Shown one piece after another: positions 8,336 to 15,746 of a DNA stretch of 21,191 bases. The position numbers and the translations under genes are program-made. The notes beneath the pieces are model-generated. The model did not search any database, was not told where the DNA came from, and was given only the letters and a program-made list of their open reading frames with translations. Source of the stretch: an uncultured Chloroflexota bacterium (lineage in GTDB: Bacteria; Chloroflexota; Chloroflexia; Chloroflexales; Roseiflexaceae); assembly GCA_937876225.1 (NCBI GenBank), contig CALFIC010000119.1, positions 1 through 21,191 of the forward strand, given 5' to 3'. Position 1 is the stretch's first letter; each line of letters starts with the position of its first letter.

Positions 8336-8341
8336 ATTATA
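8336..8341 (-). promoter_or_regulatory. -10 element for the DUF1684 gene
   Basis: A perfect TATAAT on the minus strand, about 34 bases before the start codon at 8301, lies in the 64-base gap after the glycosyltransferase gene. No good -35 hexamer is seen at 17 bases (AATACC), so the promoter may be weak or activator-dependent. Confidence 0.45.
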
Positions 8342-8365
8342 GCGTGAATTGCTGTGTTGGTATTG

Positions 8366-9547
8366 TCACAACAATCGACGATAGACGGCTTCGAGTTGGG
8401 GGGCGATATGACTGATGCTATGGTGGGCGATGGCTAATTGGCGATTGGCGTGCCCGAGGCTCGCTGCCCAGGTCGGTTGCTGGAGGGTGTGGATGATTTT
8501 GGCGGCCAGATCAGCACCATCGCCATAGCGGGCATAGATGCCGTTTTCACCGAGGTATTGGCGACTCACCGCCGCATCAAAGGTGATGACGGGTAATCCC
8601 AGCGCCATGTATTGGGGGATTTTGCCGCTGCCTTCGCTGAGGCTCATTTTGGGAGCCACGGCGACCTGCCCCAACCCGAGGTAGTGCTGTGAATCGAGAT
8701 AGCGAATCCGCCCCGGTAGGGTGACGTGGTCGGCGACGCCGAGGCTAGTCGCATAGGCCAGGTAGCTGGCAGGGTCGGGGTAGCCCATAATCAAAAAATG
8801 GGCATCGGGGACAGATTTGAGTACCGTGGGGATTGATTCAATCAACAGATTGGTGCCTTGATAGGGTGCGAGCAAGCCGAGGTAGACGACGACTTTGCGG
8901 TCGGCAGGGATCCCGAGGCTGGCCCGTAACTCGAGATTGGCCGGTTGTGGGGCAAAATAATCGGTATCGATGCCATCGGCGATGGTGGTGACGTGGGTTG
9001 GGGGGTGGGCAAAATCGTTGATGAGCATTTGGCGCGCATTTTCGCTCGACGTCAGCACCATATCGGCTTGGCGGTTAATCCAGGTTTCGAGTGTATACAG
9101 GGCGCGGTAGAGTGCTGATTCGCGGCTTGCTAGAAAGCGATGGTCGATCATTTCGGCCGTCATACTGCCTTGATAGTCAAAGACCAACGGTTTGCCAATC
9201 AAGCGTTTGAGCACCGCGCCAATCAAGCCACCTTCGTGCAAATGGGCGTGGATGATGTCTGGTTTGAAGGCTAGCGCCGTTTGCAGGCTACGCCATGACA
9301 AGGCCACATCGAGGTAGAGTTTGTGGCGCGAAGATCCCACCAAGGCGCGTTTGACCCATGGCACATCCCATGAGCGCACAATGTCGAGCCCGGTCACGTT
9401 ATCACCGTTGTGATAGGTGGCAATCCGCACCACATGCCCGCGCTGTTGGAGTTCGTGGGCTTCTTGGGCGATGCGGATATGGCAGCCGTAATCCGAAAAA
9501 AAACTGGTAGGGGCTATCATCAATACCCGGCGGGGCGCATCGGTCAT
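8366..9547 (-). CDS. Glycosyltransferase family 4 (GT-B fold)
   Basis: 393 residues from ATG 9547; a GTG codon directly before it (9550) is a less likely start. The N-terminal domain begins RRVLMIAPTSFFSDYGCHIR with the glycine loop of the acceptor side. The middle has IIHAHLHEGG, as is usual in GT4. The C-terminal nucleotide-sugar domain shows VVVYLGLLAPYQG at ~219-231 and SEGSGKIPQYMALGLPVI at ~304-321. Glu305 of the donor-binding motif is present, while the following position, often Glu in KxPEYMA variants, is Gln312. It should move a sugar from a nucleotide donor to a glycan or lipid at the cytoplasmic membrane. Its start overlaps the stop of the upstream Fe-S gene by one base (TGATG), implying translational coupling. 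Confidence 0.88.
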   Translation of the reverse strand: MTDAPRRVLMIAPTSFFSDYGCHIRIAQEAHELQQRGHVVRIATYHNGDNVTGLDIVRSWDVPWVKRALVGSSRHKLYLDVALSWRSLQTALAFKPDIIHAHLHEGGLIGAVLKRLIGKPLVFDYQGSMTAEMIDHRFLASRESALYRALYTLETWINRQADMVLTSSENARQMLINDFAHPPTHVTTIADGIDTDYFAPQPANLELRASLGIPADRKVVVYLGLLAPYQGTNLLIESIPTVLKSVPDAHFLIMGYPDPASYLAYATSLGVADHVTLPGRIRYLDSQHYLGLGQVAVAPKMSLSEGSGKIPQYMALGLPVITFDAAVSRQYLGENGIYARYGDGADLAAKIIHTLQQPTWAASLGHANRQLAIAHHSISHIAPQLEAVYRRLL

Positions 9548-10866
9548 CACACCGCCCCACCATAGGCCATATCAAGTACTTCGGCGATATGCAACACCTT
9601 CATTTGCGAGCCACGTTGGTTGAGACCACCGGCAAGTTGCAAATGACAACCGGGATTGGCGGTGACGACTACGTCTGCTTTAGTGCGCTCGGCATTGTCG
9701 ATTTTGCGGTTGCCGAGCTGACCAGCCATGGCTGGCTGCGTGACATTGTAGATGCCGGCTGAGCCACAGCAGAGCGAAGATTCGGCCATTTCGACCAATT
9801 TCAAGCCGGGGATTTGTTTGAGCAATTTGCGGGGCTGGGCGGTGATGCGCTGGGCATGCGCCAAGTGACACGGCTCTTGGTAGGTGACAGTCAGGTTGAC
9901 TGGTTTGAGGTCGGCAGTATTGAGCTCGAGCCCAGCGATGTATTCGCTGATGTCACGCACTTTAGCACTGAATGCGGTGGCTTTGGCGCTCCATTCGGCA
10001 TCGTCGTGGAGCAAATGTCCGTATTCTTTGATGGTCGAACCACAGCCGGCAGCGTTGACGACGATGGCGTCGTAACCTGTCCCAAATGCGGTGATATTGG
10101 CTTTGGCCAAGGCGCGGGCGCCGTCGAGCTCGCCACCGTGGGCATGCAAGGCGCCACAGCACCCCTGTGCAGCAGGGATGGTAACGCGGATACCGTTGCG
10201 TTGTAACACGCGAATGGTGGCGTCGTGGACGTTGCTAAATGCTGTCGACATAATACAACCACTCAGCAAGGCTACGTGACCTTTTTGGGTGCCAATGGCG
10301 GGGAAGGTTTGGCCATGGGGTGTGGTAAACGAATTATTGATAGTGGGCAAAATCGCTTCGGCTTCGGCGAGACCGAGGGCTTTGATGATGCCCAGCTTGC
10401 GGGCTAGCCATTGCACACCGCTTTTTTGGTAGAGCCATAGCAACCGTGAAAAACCACGGAAGAGGCTCATGTGGGTAAACAATTGCCCAAACACTACTGA
10501 CCGGATGGCACGCACGCTGACGGGGTAGGGGGGCAGGGTGCCGTTTTCTTTGGCGTGGTGGATTTGGGTGCGTGAGGCTTCGAGGATTTGACCATATTGG
10601 ACGCCACTCGGGCAGACAGCTTCGCAGGCCCGGCAGTTGAGACAGGCGCTCATTTGCTCTTGGAAGGTGTCACTTTCCATGCCGATGCGGCCATCAGCGA
10701 CGGCTTTCATCAGATAGATGCGGCCACGGGGTGAAAACTGCTCGAGCCCAGTTTCGCGGTAGGTAGGGCATGACGACAGACAGAGTCCACAATGGACGCA
10801 GGTATTAATCACGGCATCGCTGGGCATATCGACGCCCGCGAATGGTACAAGGTTGATGGTGGTCAC
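9547..10866 (-). CDS. glcF: Glycolate oxidase iron-sulfur subunit-like protein (GlcF family)
   Basis: 439 residues from GTG 10866, chosen because GGAGG sits 5 bases upstream; a longer frame to 10920 has no ribosome site. Two 4Fe-4S ferredoxin motifs are seen: Cys23, 26, 29, 33 (CVHCGLCLSSCP) and Cys75, 78, 81, 85 (CLNCRACEAVCP). Two cysteine-rich CCG motifs follow (GCCGALHAHGG and LCCGSAGIYN). This is the GlcF layout, in which the subunit carries electrons from a flavin subunit (GlcD) to quinone. No glcD or glcE lies in the window, so the partner is elsewhere or the protein serves a related flavoenzyme such as a lactate or glycerol-3-phosphate dehydrogenase. The next gene, a glycosyltransferase, overlaps its stop. 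Confidence 0.88.
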   Translation of the reverse strand: MTTINLVPFAGVDMPSDAVINTCVHCGLCLSSCPTYRETGLEQFSPRGRIYLMKAVADGRIGMESDTFQEQMSACLNCRACEAVCPSGVQYGQILEASRTQIHHAKENGTLPPYPVSVRAIRSVVFGQLFTHMSLFRGFSRLLWLYQKSGVQWLARKLGIIKALGLAEAEAILPTINNSFTTPHGQTFPAIGTQKGHVALLSGCIMSTAFSNVHDATIRVLQRNGIRVTIPAAQGCCGALHAHGGELDGARALAKANITAFGTGYDAIVVNAAGCGSTIKEYGHLLHDDAEWSAKATAFSAKVRDISEYIAGLELNTADLKPVNLTVTYQEPCHLAHAQRITAQPRKLLKQIPGLKLVEMAESSLCCGSAGIYNVTQPAMAGQLGNRKIDNAERTKADVVVTANPGCHLQLAGGLNQRGSQMKVLHIAEVLDMAYGGAV

Positions 10867-10908
10867 AGTGACCTCCGTACATGCATGGTGCGAGTAAGTG
10901 CTGATGGC

Positions 10909-10914
10909 AGTATA
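10909..10914 (-). promoter_or_regulatory. -10 element of the glcF promoter
   Basis: TATACT on the minus strand, 43 bases before the GTG start. The expected -35 position falls inside the first copy of the tandem repeat and reads poorly (ATTCGC). The repeat array therefore abuts and may supply part of this promoter. Confidence 0.4.
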
Positions 10915-10920
10915 CACCAA

Positions 10921-11091
10921 ATGAAGGAGGGGCGAATCATGCCGGCGAATTGATTCGCCGCTATTCGCCCGCGGGACGCATGAAGGAGGGGCGAATCATG
11001 CCGGCGAATTGATTCGCTATTCGCCCGTGGGACGCATGAAGGAGGGGTGAATCATGCCGACGAATTGATTCGCTGCTATTTGCCCGAGGGA
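10921..11091. repeat. Tandem intergenic hairpin repeat, three copies (59, 56 and 56 bp)
   Basis: Copies start at 10921, 10980 and 11036, each beginning ATGAAGGAGGGG. Copies 2 and 3 are three bases shorter; copy 3 carries several substitutions. Each holds two nested inverted repeats: an outer pair GGGCGAAT / ATTCGCCC and an inner GGCGAATTGATTCGCC. The array fills the space between divergent glcF and rpmG, just upstream of the rpmG promoter. The same core recurs at 21057-21191. It resembles a REP/MITE-like family, but no transposase or terminal duplication is visible. Confidence 0.9.
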
Positions 11092-11106
11092 AGTAATATC
11101 CACTGT

Positions 11107-11135
11107 TTGCTAAGCAGGCGTGAGTTTGGTACAAT
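11107..11135 (+). promoter_or_regulatory. rpmG promoter
   Basis: TTGCTA (11107-11112) and TACAAT (11130-11135) are separated by exactly 17 bases, about 35 bases before the L33 start codon. This is a good housekeeping sigma-factor promoter, located directly after the last repeat copy. Confidence 0.75.
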
Positions 11136-11169
11136 ATGGCAAGTTATAAACTATTTTGTGAGGAACACC

Positions 11170-11334
11170 ATGGCTAGCAAAAAAGGCAACCGCATCATCA
11201 TCAAGTTGCGGAGCACCGAGAGTGCCCACACCTATACCACCGTCAAGAACCGCAAGAATGACCCCAGCCGGCTCGAATTGCGCCGCTACGACCCCACTGT
11301 GCGCAAGCACGTAGCCTACCGCGAAACCAAGTAG
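11170..11334 (+). CDS. rpmG: 50S ribosomal protein L33
   Basis: 54 residues from ATG 11170, preceded by TGAGGA. The sequence MASKKGNRIIIKLRSTESAH with TYTTVKNRKNDPSRLELRRY and a C-terminal HVAYRETK is a full-length L33. It contains no cysteine, so it is the zinc-independent (C-minus) form of this large-subunit protein. The gene has its own promoter and intrinsic terminator and is not joined to secE/nusG or rpmB here. In-frame extensions upstream to 11047 have no support. Confidence 0.97.
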   Translation: MASKKGNRIIIKLRSTESAHTYTTVKNRKNDPSRLELRRYDPTVRKHVAYRETK

Positions 11335-11357
11335 TTTCGCATTAGGATGCACGAAGA

Positions 11358-11391
11358 CCGAGGTTGGGCAATTGCCCAGCCTCGGTTTTTT
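11358..11391 (+). terminator. Intrinsic terminator of rpmG
   Basis: Twelve-base arms (11358-11369 and 11374-11385, one G-U pair) with an AATT loop, followed by six T's at 11386-11391. It lies 23 bases after the L33 stop codon. Confidence 0.93.
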
Positions 11392-11481
11392 GTGTTGTAG
11401 CATATGTTGGCCTGACAAATCTTCGCTACAATTAATTATCGATGAATCTCCAAATAGGTTTTTATAGTGAGGAATCGCTCC

Positions 11482-12780
11482 ATGCACGTATTCCGACGAA
11501 TTGCGCTTGCGGCCCTCGTGGGATGTCTCGCCGGGAGTGCGAGTGCGCTGTTTTTGACGTTACTCGCCCAAACCACCGCACTTTTTCAGAGTCATACGTG
11601 GCTGCTTTACCTACTCCCCGTGAGTGGTGCGTTAATTGCCTGGGTCTATCAGCGCTATGGCCAACAAGCTGCCGCCGGCAATAATCTCATCCTTGCGCAG
11701 ATCCATGCACCCCAAGGGCGCGGTGTCCCATTGCGGATGATGCCGTTGGTACTGGGTGCGACGTTATTGACGCATCTTGGTGGTGGCTCGGCGGGGCGCG
11801 AGGGGACGGCGGTGCAGATGGGTGGTAGTATCGCTGGTGCGCTGGCACGTTGGTTACGCCTGACGCCGAGTGACACCCGCATGCTGTTGATGGCGGGGAT
11901 TAGCGCCGGGTTTGGCAGTGTGTTTGGTACACCGCTGGCGGGGATGGTGTTTGGGATGGAAGTGTTGACCGTGGGGGGCATCCGTTACCGCGCGTTGATT
12001 CCCTGCCTCGTGGCCGCAATGGTCGGTGATTGGACGGTGCAATTGTGGCATGTCAGTCATCTCCATTACCACGTGCTCACTGTGCCGACAGTTACCCCGC
12101 TGTTGGTAGGACAGTTGGTGCTTTCCGGCTTGGTTTTTGCGGGGGCGAGTGTGCTTTTTTCAGAAGGGACGCATTGGGTGAGCCATATCACCAGCCACTA
12201 CTTGCCACAGCCGGTGTGGCGGGCTGTGGTGGGTGGGCTGGTTGTCATCGTAGTGACATGGGTAATTGGCAATTACGACTACAACGGCCTTAGTTTGCCG
12301 TTGTTGCAACAGGCATTTGTGCCCAATGGAGTGGTATGGTGGGGGTTTTTGTTAAAAATAGTGCTGACGGTGCTAACCCTCGGATTTGGGTTCAAAGGGG
12401 GCGAAGTGACGCCGTTGTTTGTGATTGGGGCACTATTAGGCAATACGCTCGCGCGAGTTTTTCAGTTACCGGCTGATTTCATGGCAGCGCTGGGATTTAT
12501 TGCCGTATTTGCGGCGGCAGCGAATACACCGCTCGCATGTATCGTGATGGCCGTAGAGTTGTTTGGTGGAGGACCGCTAGTAGGAGTCGTGCTTACGACT
12601 ATGGTGGCATATGCCACTAGCGGGCATCGTGGGATTTATTTGGCACAACGAGTGATGCACACGAAATCTGACGACGAGGAGGTTTTGACTGCCGAGCTGT
12701 CGCTCCGTGAATTGCGTGGTATCGAAGGTGGGCGTTGGAGGGCCCACCTCTCGCGTTGGCGCAACCGCCAACGCGAGTAG
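11482..12780 (+). CDS. CLC-family anion/proton antiporter, fluoride (CLC-F) type motifs
   Basis: 432 residues from ATG 11482, with GAGGA 8 bases upstream; a GTG at 11467 would overlap that site. It is a polytopic inner-membrane protein with the CLC core. The usual GSGIP position reads GNNLI (66-70), the GREGP motif reads GREGT (105-109, gating Glu107), and GFKGGEVTPLF lies at 303-313. GNNLI and GREGT rather than GSGIP and GREGP match the fluoride-exporting CLC-F clade, which expels F- in exchange for H+. The C-terminus is a short charged tail without CBS domains. No fluoride riboswitch is recognisable in the ~90 bases before it. A chloride-type function remains possible. Confidence 0.85.
   Translation: MHVFRRIALAALVGCLAGSASALFLTLLAQTTALFQSHTWLLYLLPVSGALIAWVYQRYGQQAAAGNNLILAQIHAPQGRGVPLRMMPLVLGATLLTHLGGGSAGREGTAVQMGGSIAGALARWLRLTPSDTRMLLMAGISAGFGSVFGTPLAGMVFGMEVLTVGGIRYRALIPCLVAAMVGDWTVQLWHVSHLHYHVLTVPTVTPLLVGQLVLSGLVFAGASVLFSEGTHWVSHITSHYLPQPVWRAVVGGLVVIVVTWVIGNYDYNGLSLPLLQQAFVPNGVVWWGFLLKIVLTVLTLGFGFKGGEVTPLFVIGALLGNTLARVFQLPADFMAALGFIAVFAAAANTPLACIVMAVELFGGGPLVGVVLTTMVAYATSGHRGIYLAQRVMHTKSDDEEVLTAELSLRELRGIEGGRWRAHLSRWRNRQRE
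12727..12777. terminator. Two consecutive hairpins inside the 3' end of the CLC gene
   Basis: A 7-base stem (GGTGGGC 12727-12733 / GCCCACC 12742-12748) is followed by a perfect 12-base stem (12750-12761 / 12766-12777, loop CAAC) ending directly before the TAG stop. The next gene converges with its stop only 14 bases away, so these probably end transcription from both sides. There is no T-run, so efficiency as an intrinsic terminator is uncertain. Confidence 0.5.
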
Positions 12781-12794
12781 GATGGTAGTGAGGA

Positions 12795-13211
12795 TTACGG
12801 GCGGTAGACAGACTGGGTCATAAATGCCCCATCGCCGCCGACGTTTTCAACCACACCAATGATGAGTTCTTGATCGTCTTTTTTCCAAGCTGCATAGCTC
12901 AAGGTGTCGCCTTCGACTAAAATCGCTGGGTCAGCTTGCCACCCTTGGGCAGTGAGCATATCGGCGTAGTATTTTTTGACAGCTACATAGGTGGCGGTGT
13001 CTGGCAAGCGGTAGAGGGTGGCGGCAGCGCTGGCTTTGGCGTTGATGTTGCTGGTAAGTCCCGCAACCAATTCGCCAGCGAGGGGGGCATCGCTGGCTTT
13101 GGCGGGAGTGACCCCGCTAAATGGGGTAATGGCGGCGGCGCTATTGGTGCTACCACAGGCGACGATGGCGGGGATCAAGGCGAGACTGGCGAGGAATGTC
13201 CGGCGGTTCAT
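12795..13211 (-). CDS. Small putative lipoprotein, unknown function
   Basis: 138 residues from ATG 13211, preceded by AAAGGAA. The N-terminus MNRRTFLASLALIPAIVAC has twin arginines, a hydrophobic core and a lipobox with Cys19, so it is probably exported (perhaps by Tat) and lipidated at the membrane. The mature part has an Ala/Thr-rich linker and then a small alpha/beta-looking domain (YVAVKKYYADMLTAQGW ... ELIIGVVENVGGDGAFM). I do not recognise the family. It is the last gene of a probable minus-strand group with another lipoprotein and a racemase. Confidence 0.75.
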   Translation of the reverse strand: MNRRTFLASLALIPAIVACGSTNSAAAITPFSGVTPAKASDAPLAGELVAGLTSNINAKASAAATLYRLPDTATYVAVKKYYADMLTAQGWQADPAILVEGDTLSYAAWKKDDQELIIGVVENVGGDGAFMTQSVYRP

Positions 13212-13253
13212 GTGTGTTCCTTTAATCAGTTGATAAAAACTACGAATGGTGGC

Positions 13254-13796
13254 TTACTTTTGTGGTTGGGCGCTGACGGCAGCGACTTGCCACGTGCCAT
13301 TGGTAAGGGCGAGCGTCATGTCGATGGTCTGACTACCATTGGCGTAATCGAGTTTGGCCATGATTTGGGCACGCTGACCGTCATCAAACAACTTGCTGTC
13401 CACGATAGTCACCGTGGTGTAGGCGGCATCGACGCCAATGATTGATGGGATGGTCTTGCCGCCGTTGTAGAGTTTGGTGAGCTCAGGATTTAAATACTGG
13501 GCACTACTATCACCGCTGGGGTCTGTGTGATAGGCAGTCAAAAACTCTTTGGCGACATTGACTTGTTGGGCATCGAGTGCCCCCGGCGCTGGTGCAACTG
13601 GTGTAGCAGGTACGACCGTCGCTTCGCTACCGGGCGTACTTTCACTAGCTACAGATACGGTTGCAGTGGCGTCACTGGATGTACTGGTGCTGGTGGTGCC
13701 ATTACTGACGTCGGCGGTAGCGACGGGTTTGATGGCGCTGGGAGTGCTGCAACTGGTCATGATAACCATGAGGCTCAATAACAACAGGCGTTTCAT
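13254..13796 (-). CDS. Putative lipoprotein with Ser/Thr-rich linker, unknown function
   Basis: 180 residues. ATG 13796 has AAGGAG five bases upstream, so in-frame starts further upstream, which lie inside the racemase gene, are rejected. The signal peptide MKRLLLLSLMVIMTSC carries a lipobox Cys16. Residues ~17-75 are a Ser/Thr/Val/Pro-rich disordered linker. The C-terminal ~100 residues form a domain (VNVAKEFLTAYHTDPSGD ... TMTLALTNGTWQVAAVS-like ending) resembling small extracellular NTF2- or DUF3828-like folds; this is only a guess. It starts 16 bases after the racemase stop, so it is probably co-transcribed with it. Confidence 0.75.
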   Translation of the reverse strand: MKRLLLLSLMVIMTSCSTPSAIKPVATADVSNGTTSTSTSSDATATVSVASESTPGSEATVVPATPVAPAPGALDAQQVNVAKEFLTAYHTDPSGDSSAQYLNPELTKLYNGGKTIPSIIGVDAAYTTVTIVDSKLFDDGQRAQIMAKLDYANGSQTIDMTLALTNGTWQVAAVSAQPQK

Positions 13797-13812
13797 TTTT
13801 GCTCCTTTCATG

Positions 13813-14508
13813 TCACTCAGCGAGGGCTGCGGCAACGGCTTTTTCGGCATGGATGCGGGTGGTGTCGAATACGGGGACAAACGAATCACTTTGGTCGACC
13901 AGCAAGGTGATTTCGGTGCACCCCAAAATAATCCCTTGGGCGCCTTGGGCAATCAGGTTGGCGATGATTTCGCGGTAGCGCAAGCGTGAGGCAGGGATGA
14001 TTTGGCCCAAACAGAGCTCGTCGTAGATGATGCGATTGACATCGGCGCGTTCGGTGTCGTCTGGGATGATGACCTCGATGCCAAAATTATCGCGCAGGCG
14101 ACCTTTGTAGAAATCTTGCTCCATGGTATAGCGCGTGCCGAGCAGCCCGATGCGGGTCAGCCCAAATTGTTGGATTTGCTGGGCGGTGGCGTCGGCAATA
14201 TGCAAAAACGGCACGGCTAAATCGTGGGTGATGTGGGGGGCAACCTTGTGCATGGTGTTGGTGCAGAGCACGATGAGCTCGGCGCCACCCGCCACGAGGC
14301 GTTGTGCCACGGCCGCGAGGGCAGCCCCAGCGTTGTCCCATTCGCCATTGTGTTGGTAGGCTTCGATTTGGGCAAAATCAACACTGGCGAGTAAGATCTG
14401 GGCAGAATGGAGTCCCCCCAGTTGGTCGCGGACTAATTGATTGATGACACGGTAATATTCTGCTGACGATTCCCAGCTCATCCCGCCGATAAGGCCAATC
14501 CACTTCAT
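13813..14508 (-). CDS. Aspartate/glutamate racemase family protein
   Basis: 231 residues from ATG 14508, with an ideal AAGGAGG five bases upstream. The N-terminus MKWIGLIGGMSWESSAEYYR is the classic start of the aspartate racemase (YgeA/RacD) group. The two catalytic cysteines are present: Cys82 in VLCTNTMH and Cys197 in ILGCTEI. The enzyme is cofactor-independent and interconverts L- and D-amino acids, most likely aspartate or a related substrate; the exact one cannot be told. It heads a group with two lipoprotein genes and is divergent from the oxidoreductase at 14594. Confidence 0.92.
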   Translation of the reverse strand: MKWIGLIGGMSWESSAEYYRVINQLVRDQLGGLHSAQILLASVDFAQIEAYQHNGEWDNAGAALAAVAQRLVAGGAELIVLCTNTMHKVAPHITHDLAVPFLHIADATAQQIQQFGLTRIGLLGTRYTMEQDFYKGRLRDNFGIEVIIPDDTERADVNRIIYDELCLGQIIPASRLRYREIIANLIAQGAQGIILGCTEITLLVDQSDSFVPVFDTTRIHAEKAVAAALAE

Positions 14509-14551
14509 ACCAACCTCCTTTGTTATATGATTAATCCTACCACGGAGGATG

Positions 14552-14557
14552 TATAAT
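14552..14557 (+). promoter_or_regulatory. -10 element for the Gfo/Idh/MocA gene
   Basis: A perfect TATAAT 36 bases before the start codon at 14594. The -35 position (GATTAA at 17 bases) is weak. Confidence 0.45.
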
Positions 14558-14593
14558 GCGCACAGACGTTTGTGGTACAGAAAGGACTGCTCC

Positions 14594-15583
14594 ATGACCA
14601 AGATTCGTTGGGGAATCGTCAGCACTGCCAATATCGGCATGGCCAAAGTAAATCCCGCCATGATGAAGGGCGAATACAGCGAGGTCGTCGCGATTGCCTC
14701 ACGCGATTTGCCCAAAGCCCAAGCCGCTGCCAAGCAATTAGGCATCACCAAGGCTTATGGCTCGTACGAGGAATTGTTGGCTGACCCCGATATCGATGCC
14801 ATCTACAATCCTTTGCCCAACCACTTGCACGTCCCGGTGTCGATCCAAGCCCTCGAAGCGGGCAAGCATGTGCTGTGTGAGAAACCAATCGCCTTGACGG
14901 CCCAAGAAGCACAGCAATTGGCCGATGCGGCGCAACGCTTCCCCCACCTCAAATTGATGGAAGCCTTTATGTACCGCCATCACCCCCAATGGCGTCGTGC
15001 CAAAGCGATTGTCGCTTCGGGTGGGATTGGGGAATTGCGCACCATCAACAGTATTTTTTCGTACTTTTTGACTGACCCGACCAACGTGCGCAACCAATCC
15101 GATATCGGTGGTGGTGGCTTGATGGACATCGGCTGCTACAACATTTCGTTGTCACGCTTTATTTTTGGCAGTGAACCACTCAAAGTCTGTGGCTTGGTCG
15201 AATACGACCCTACCCTCAATGTGGACCGTTTGACATCAGGGATGATGCAATTTGCGGGTGGCACGGCGACATTTACCTGCTCGACGCAGCTTAGCTCGTA
15301 CCAACGGGTGCATATCATGGGCACCACCGGCCGCATCGAAATCGAGATTCCCTTCAATGCGCCACCCGACCGGCCCTGTACGATGTGGCATACGAGTGGC
15401 AATACCACCGAAACAATTACCTTCCCGGTGGTTGATCAATACACCATCCAAGGTGATTTGTTTAGCCTCGCCATTCTCAACGACACTGCTGTTCCTACGC
15501 CAATCAGCGATGCAGTCGCTAATATGCGGGTAATTGAGGCAATTGTGGCCAGCGACAAACAGGGTGGCTGGGTTACCCCATAA
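14594..15583 (+). CDS. Gfo/Idh/MocA family NAD(P)-dependent oxidoreductase
   Basis: 329 residues from ATG 14594, with AAAGGA upstream. The N-terminal Rossmann domain starts IRWGIVSTANIG and leads to NPLPNHLHV and the family motif VLCEKPIAL (Lys97 of EKP). The C-terminal domain has GGGGLMDIGCYNI. The overall pattern is closest to the D-xylose 1-dehydrogenase / dihydrodiol dehydrogenase branch, which oxidises sugars such as D-xylose to lactones with NADP. That would sit well with the xylose genes elsewhere in the window, but substrate assignment within this family by eye is unreliable. It is cytosolic and is followed by tRNA-His. Confidence 0.85.
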   Translation: MTKIRWGIVSTANIGMAKVNPAMMKGEYSEVVAIASRDLPKAQAAAKQLGITKAYGSYEELLADPDIDAIYNPLPNHLHVPVSIQALEAGKHVLCEKPIALTAQEAQQLADAAQRFPHLKLMEAFMYRHHPQWRRAKAIVASGGIGELRTINSIFSYFLTDPTNVRNQSDIGGGGLMDIGCYNISLSRFIFGSEPLKVCGLVEYDPTLNVDRLTSGMMQFAGGTATFTCSTQLSSYQRVHIMGTTGRIEIEIPFNAPPDRPCTMWHTSGNTTETITFPVVDQYTIQGDLFSLAILNDTAVPTPISDAVANMRVIEAIVASDKQGGWVTP

Positions 15584-15596
15584 CTGCAAACTCAAT

Positions 15597-15625
15597 TTGC
15601 GTGCGCCCTAGCGTTATGCTATACT
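15597..15625 (+). promoter_or_regulatory. tRNA-His promoter
   Basis: TTGCGT (15597-15602) and TATACT (15620-15625) are spaced by exactly 17 bases, 13 bases before the tRNA 5' end. This suits a stable-RNA promoter. Confidence 0.75.
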
Positions 15626-15637
15626 AGCGAGCGTTGT

Positions 15638-15713
15638 GGTGCGCGTAGCTCAACGGCAGAGCGCTGGTTTGTGGCACCAGAGGTTGCGGGTTCGAAACCC
15701 GTCGCGCACCCCA
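15638..15713 (+). tRNA. tRNA-His (anticodon GTG), CCA encoded
   Basis: A complete cloverleaf: acceptor GTGCGCG (15639-15645) pairs with CGCGCAC (15703-15709). The D-arm contains TAGCTCAACGGCAGAGC. The anticodon stem CTGGT/ACCAG holds loop TTGTGGC with anticodon GTG at 15671-15673. The T-arm has GGGTTCGAAACCC. The extra G at 15638 faces C73 (15710), the histidine-specific G-1:C73 pair, and CCA is encoded at 15711-15713. Confidence 0.97.
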
Positions 15714-15719
15714 TTCTAC

Positions 15720-15743
15720 CCCCCTCGTCGCAAGACGAGGGGG
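15720..15743 (+). terminator. Terminator after tRNA-His
   Basis: A perfect 10-base GC-rich stem (15720-15729 / 15734-15743) with a GCAA tetraloop, followed by TGTTTGTTTG. It starts seven bases after the tRNA. Confidence 0.88.
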
Positions 15744-15746
15744 TGT

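Noticed and set aside
10921..11091. CRISPR array
   Set aside because: Units are directly adjacent with no unique spacers, only three copies, and no cas genes; they are tandem hairpin repeats.
11392..11481. Fluoride riboswitch before the CLC gene
   Set aside because: I could not find the conserved crcB-motif pairing by eye; a covariance model search is needed to be certain.
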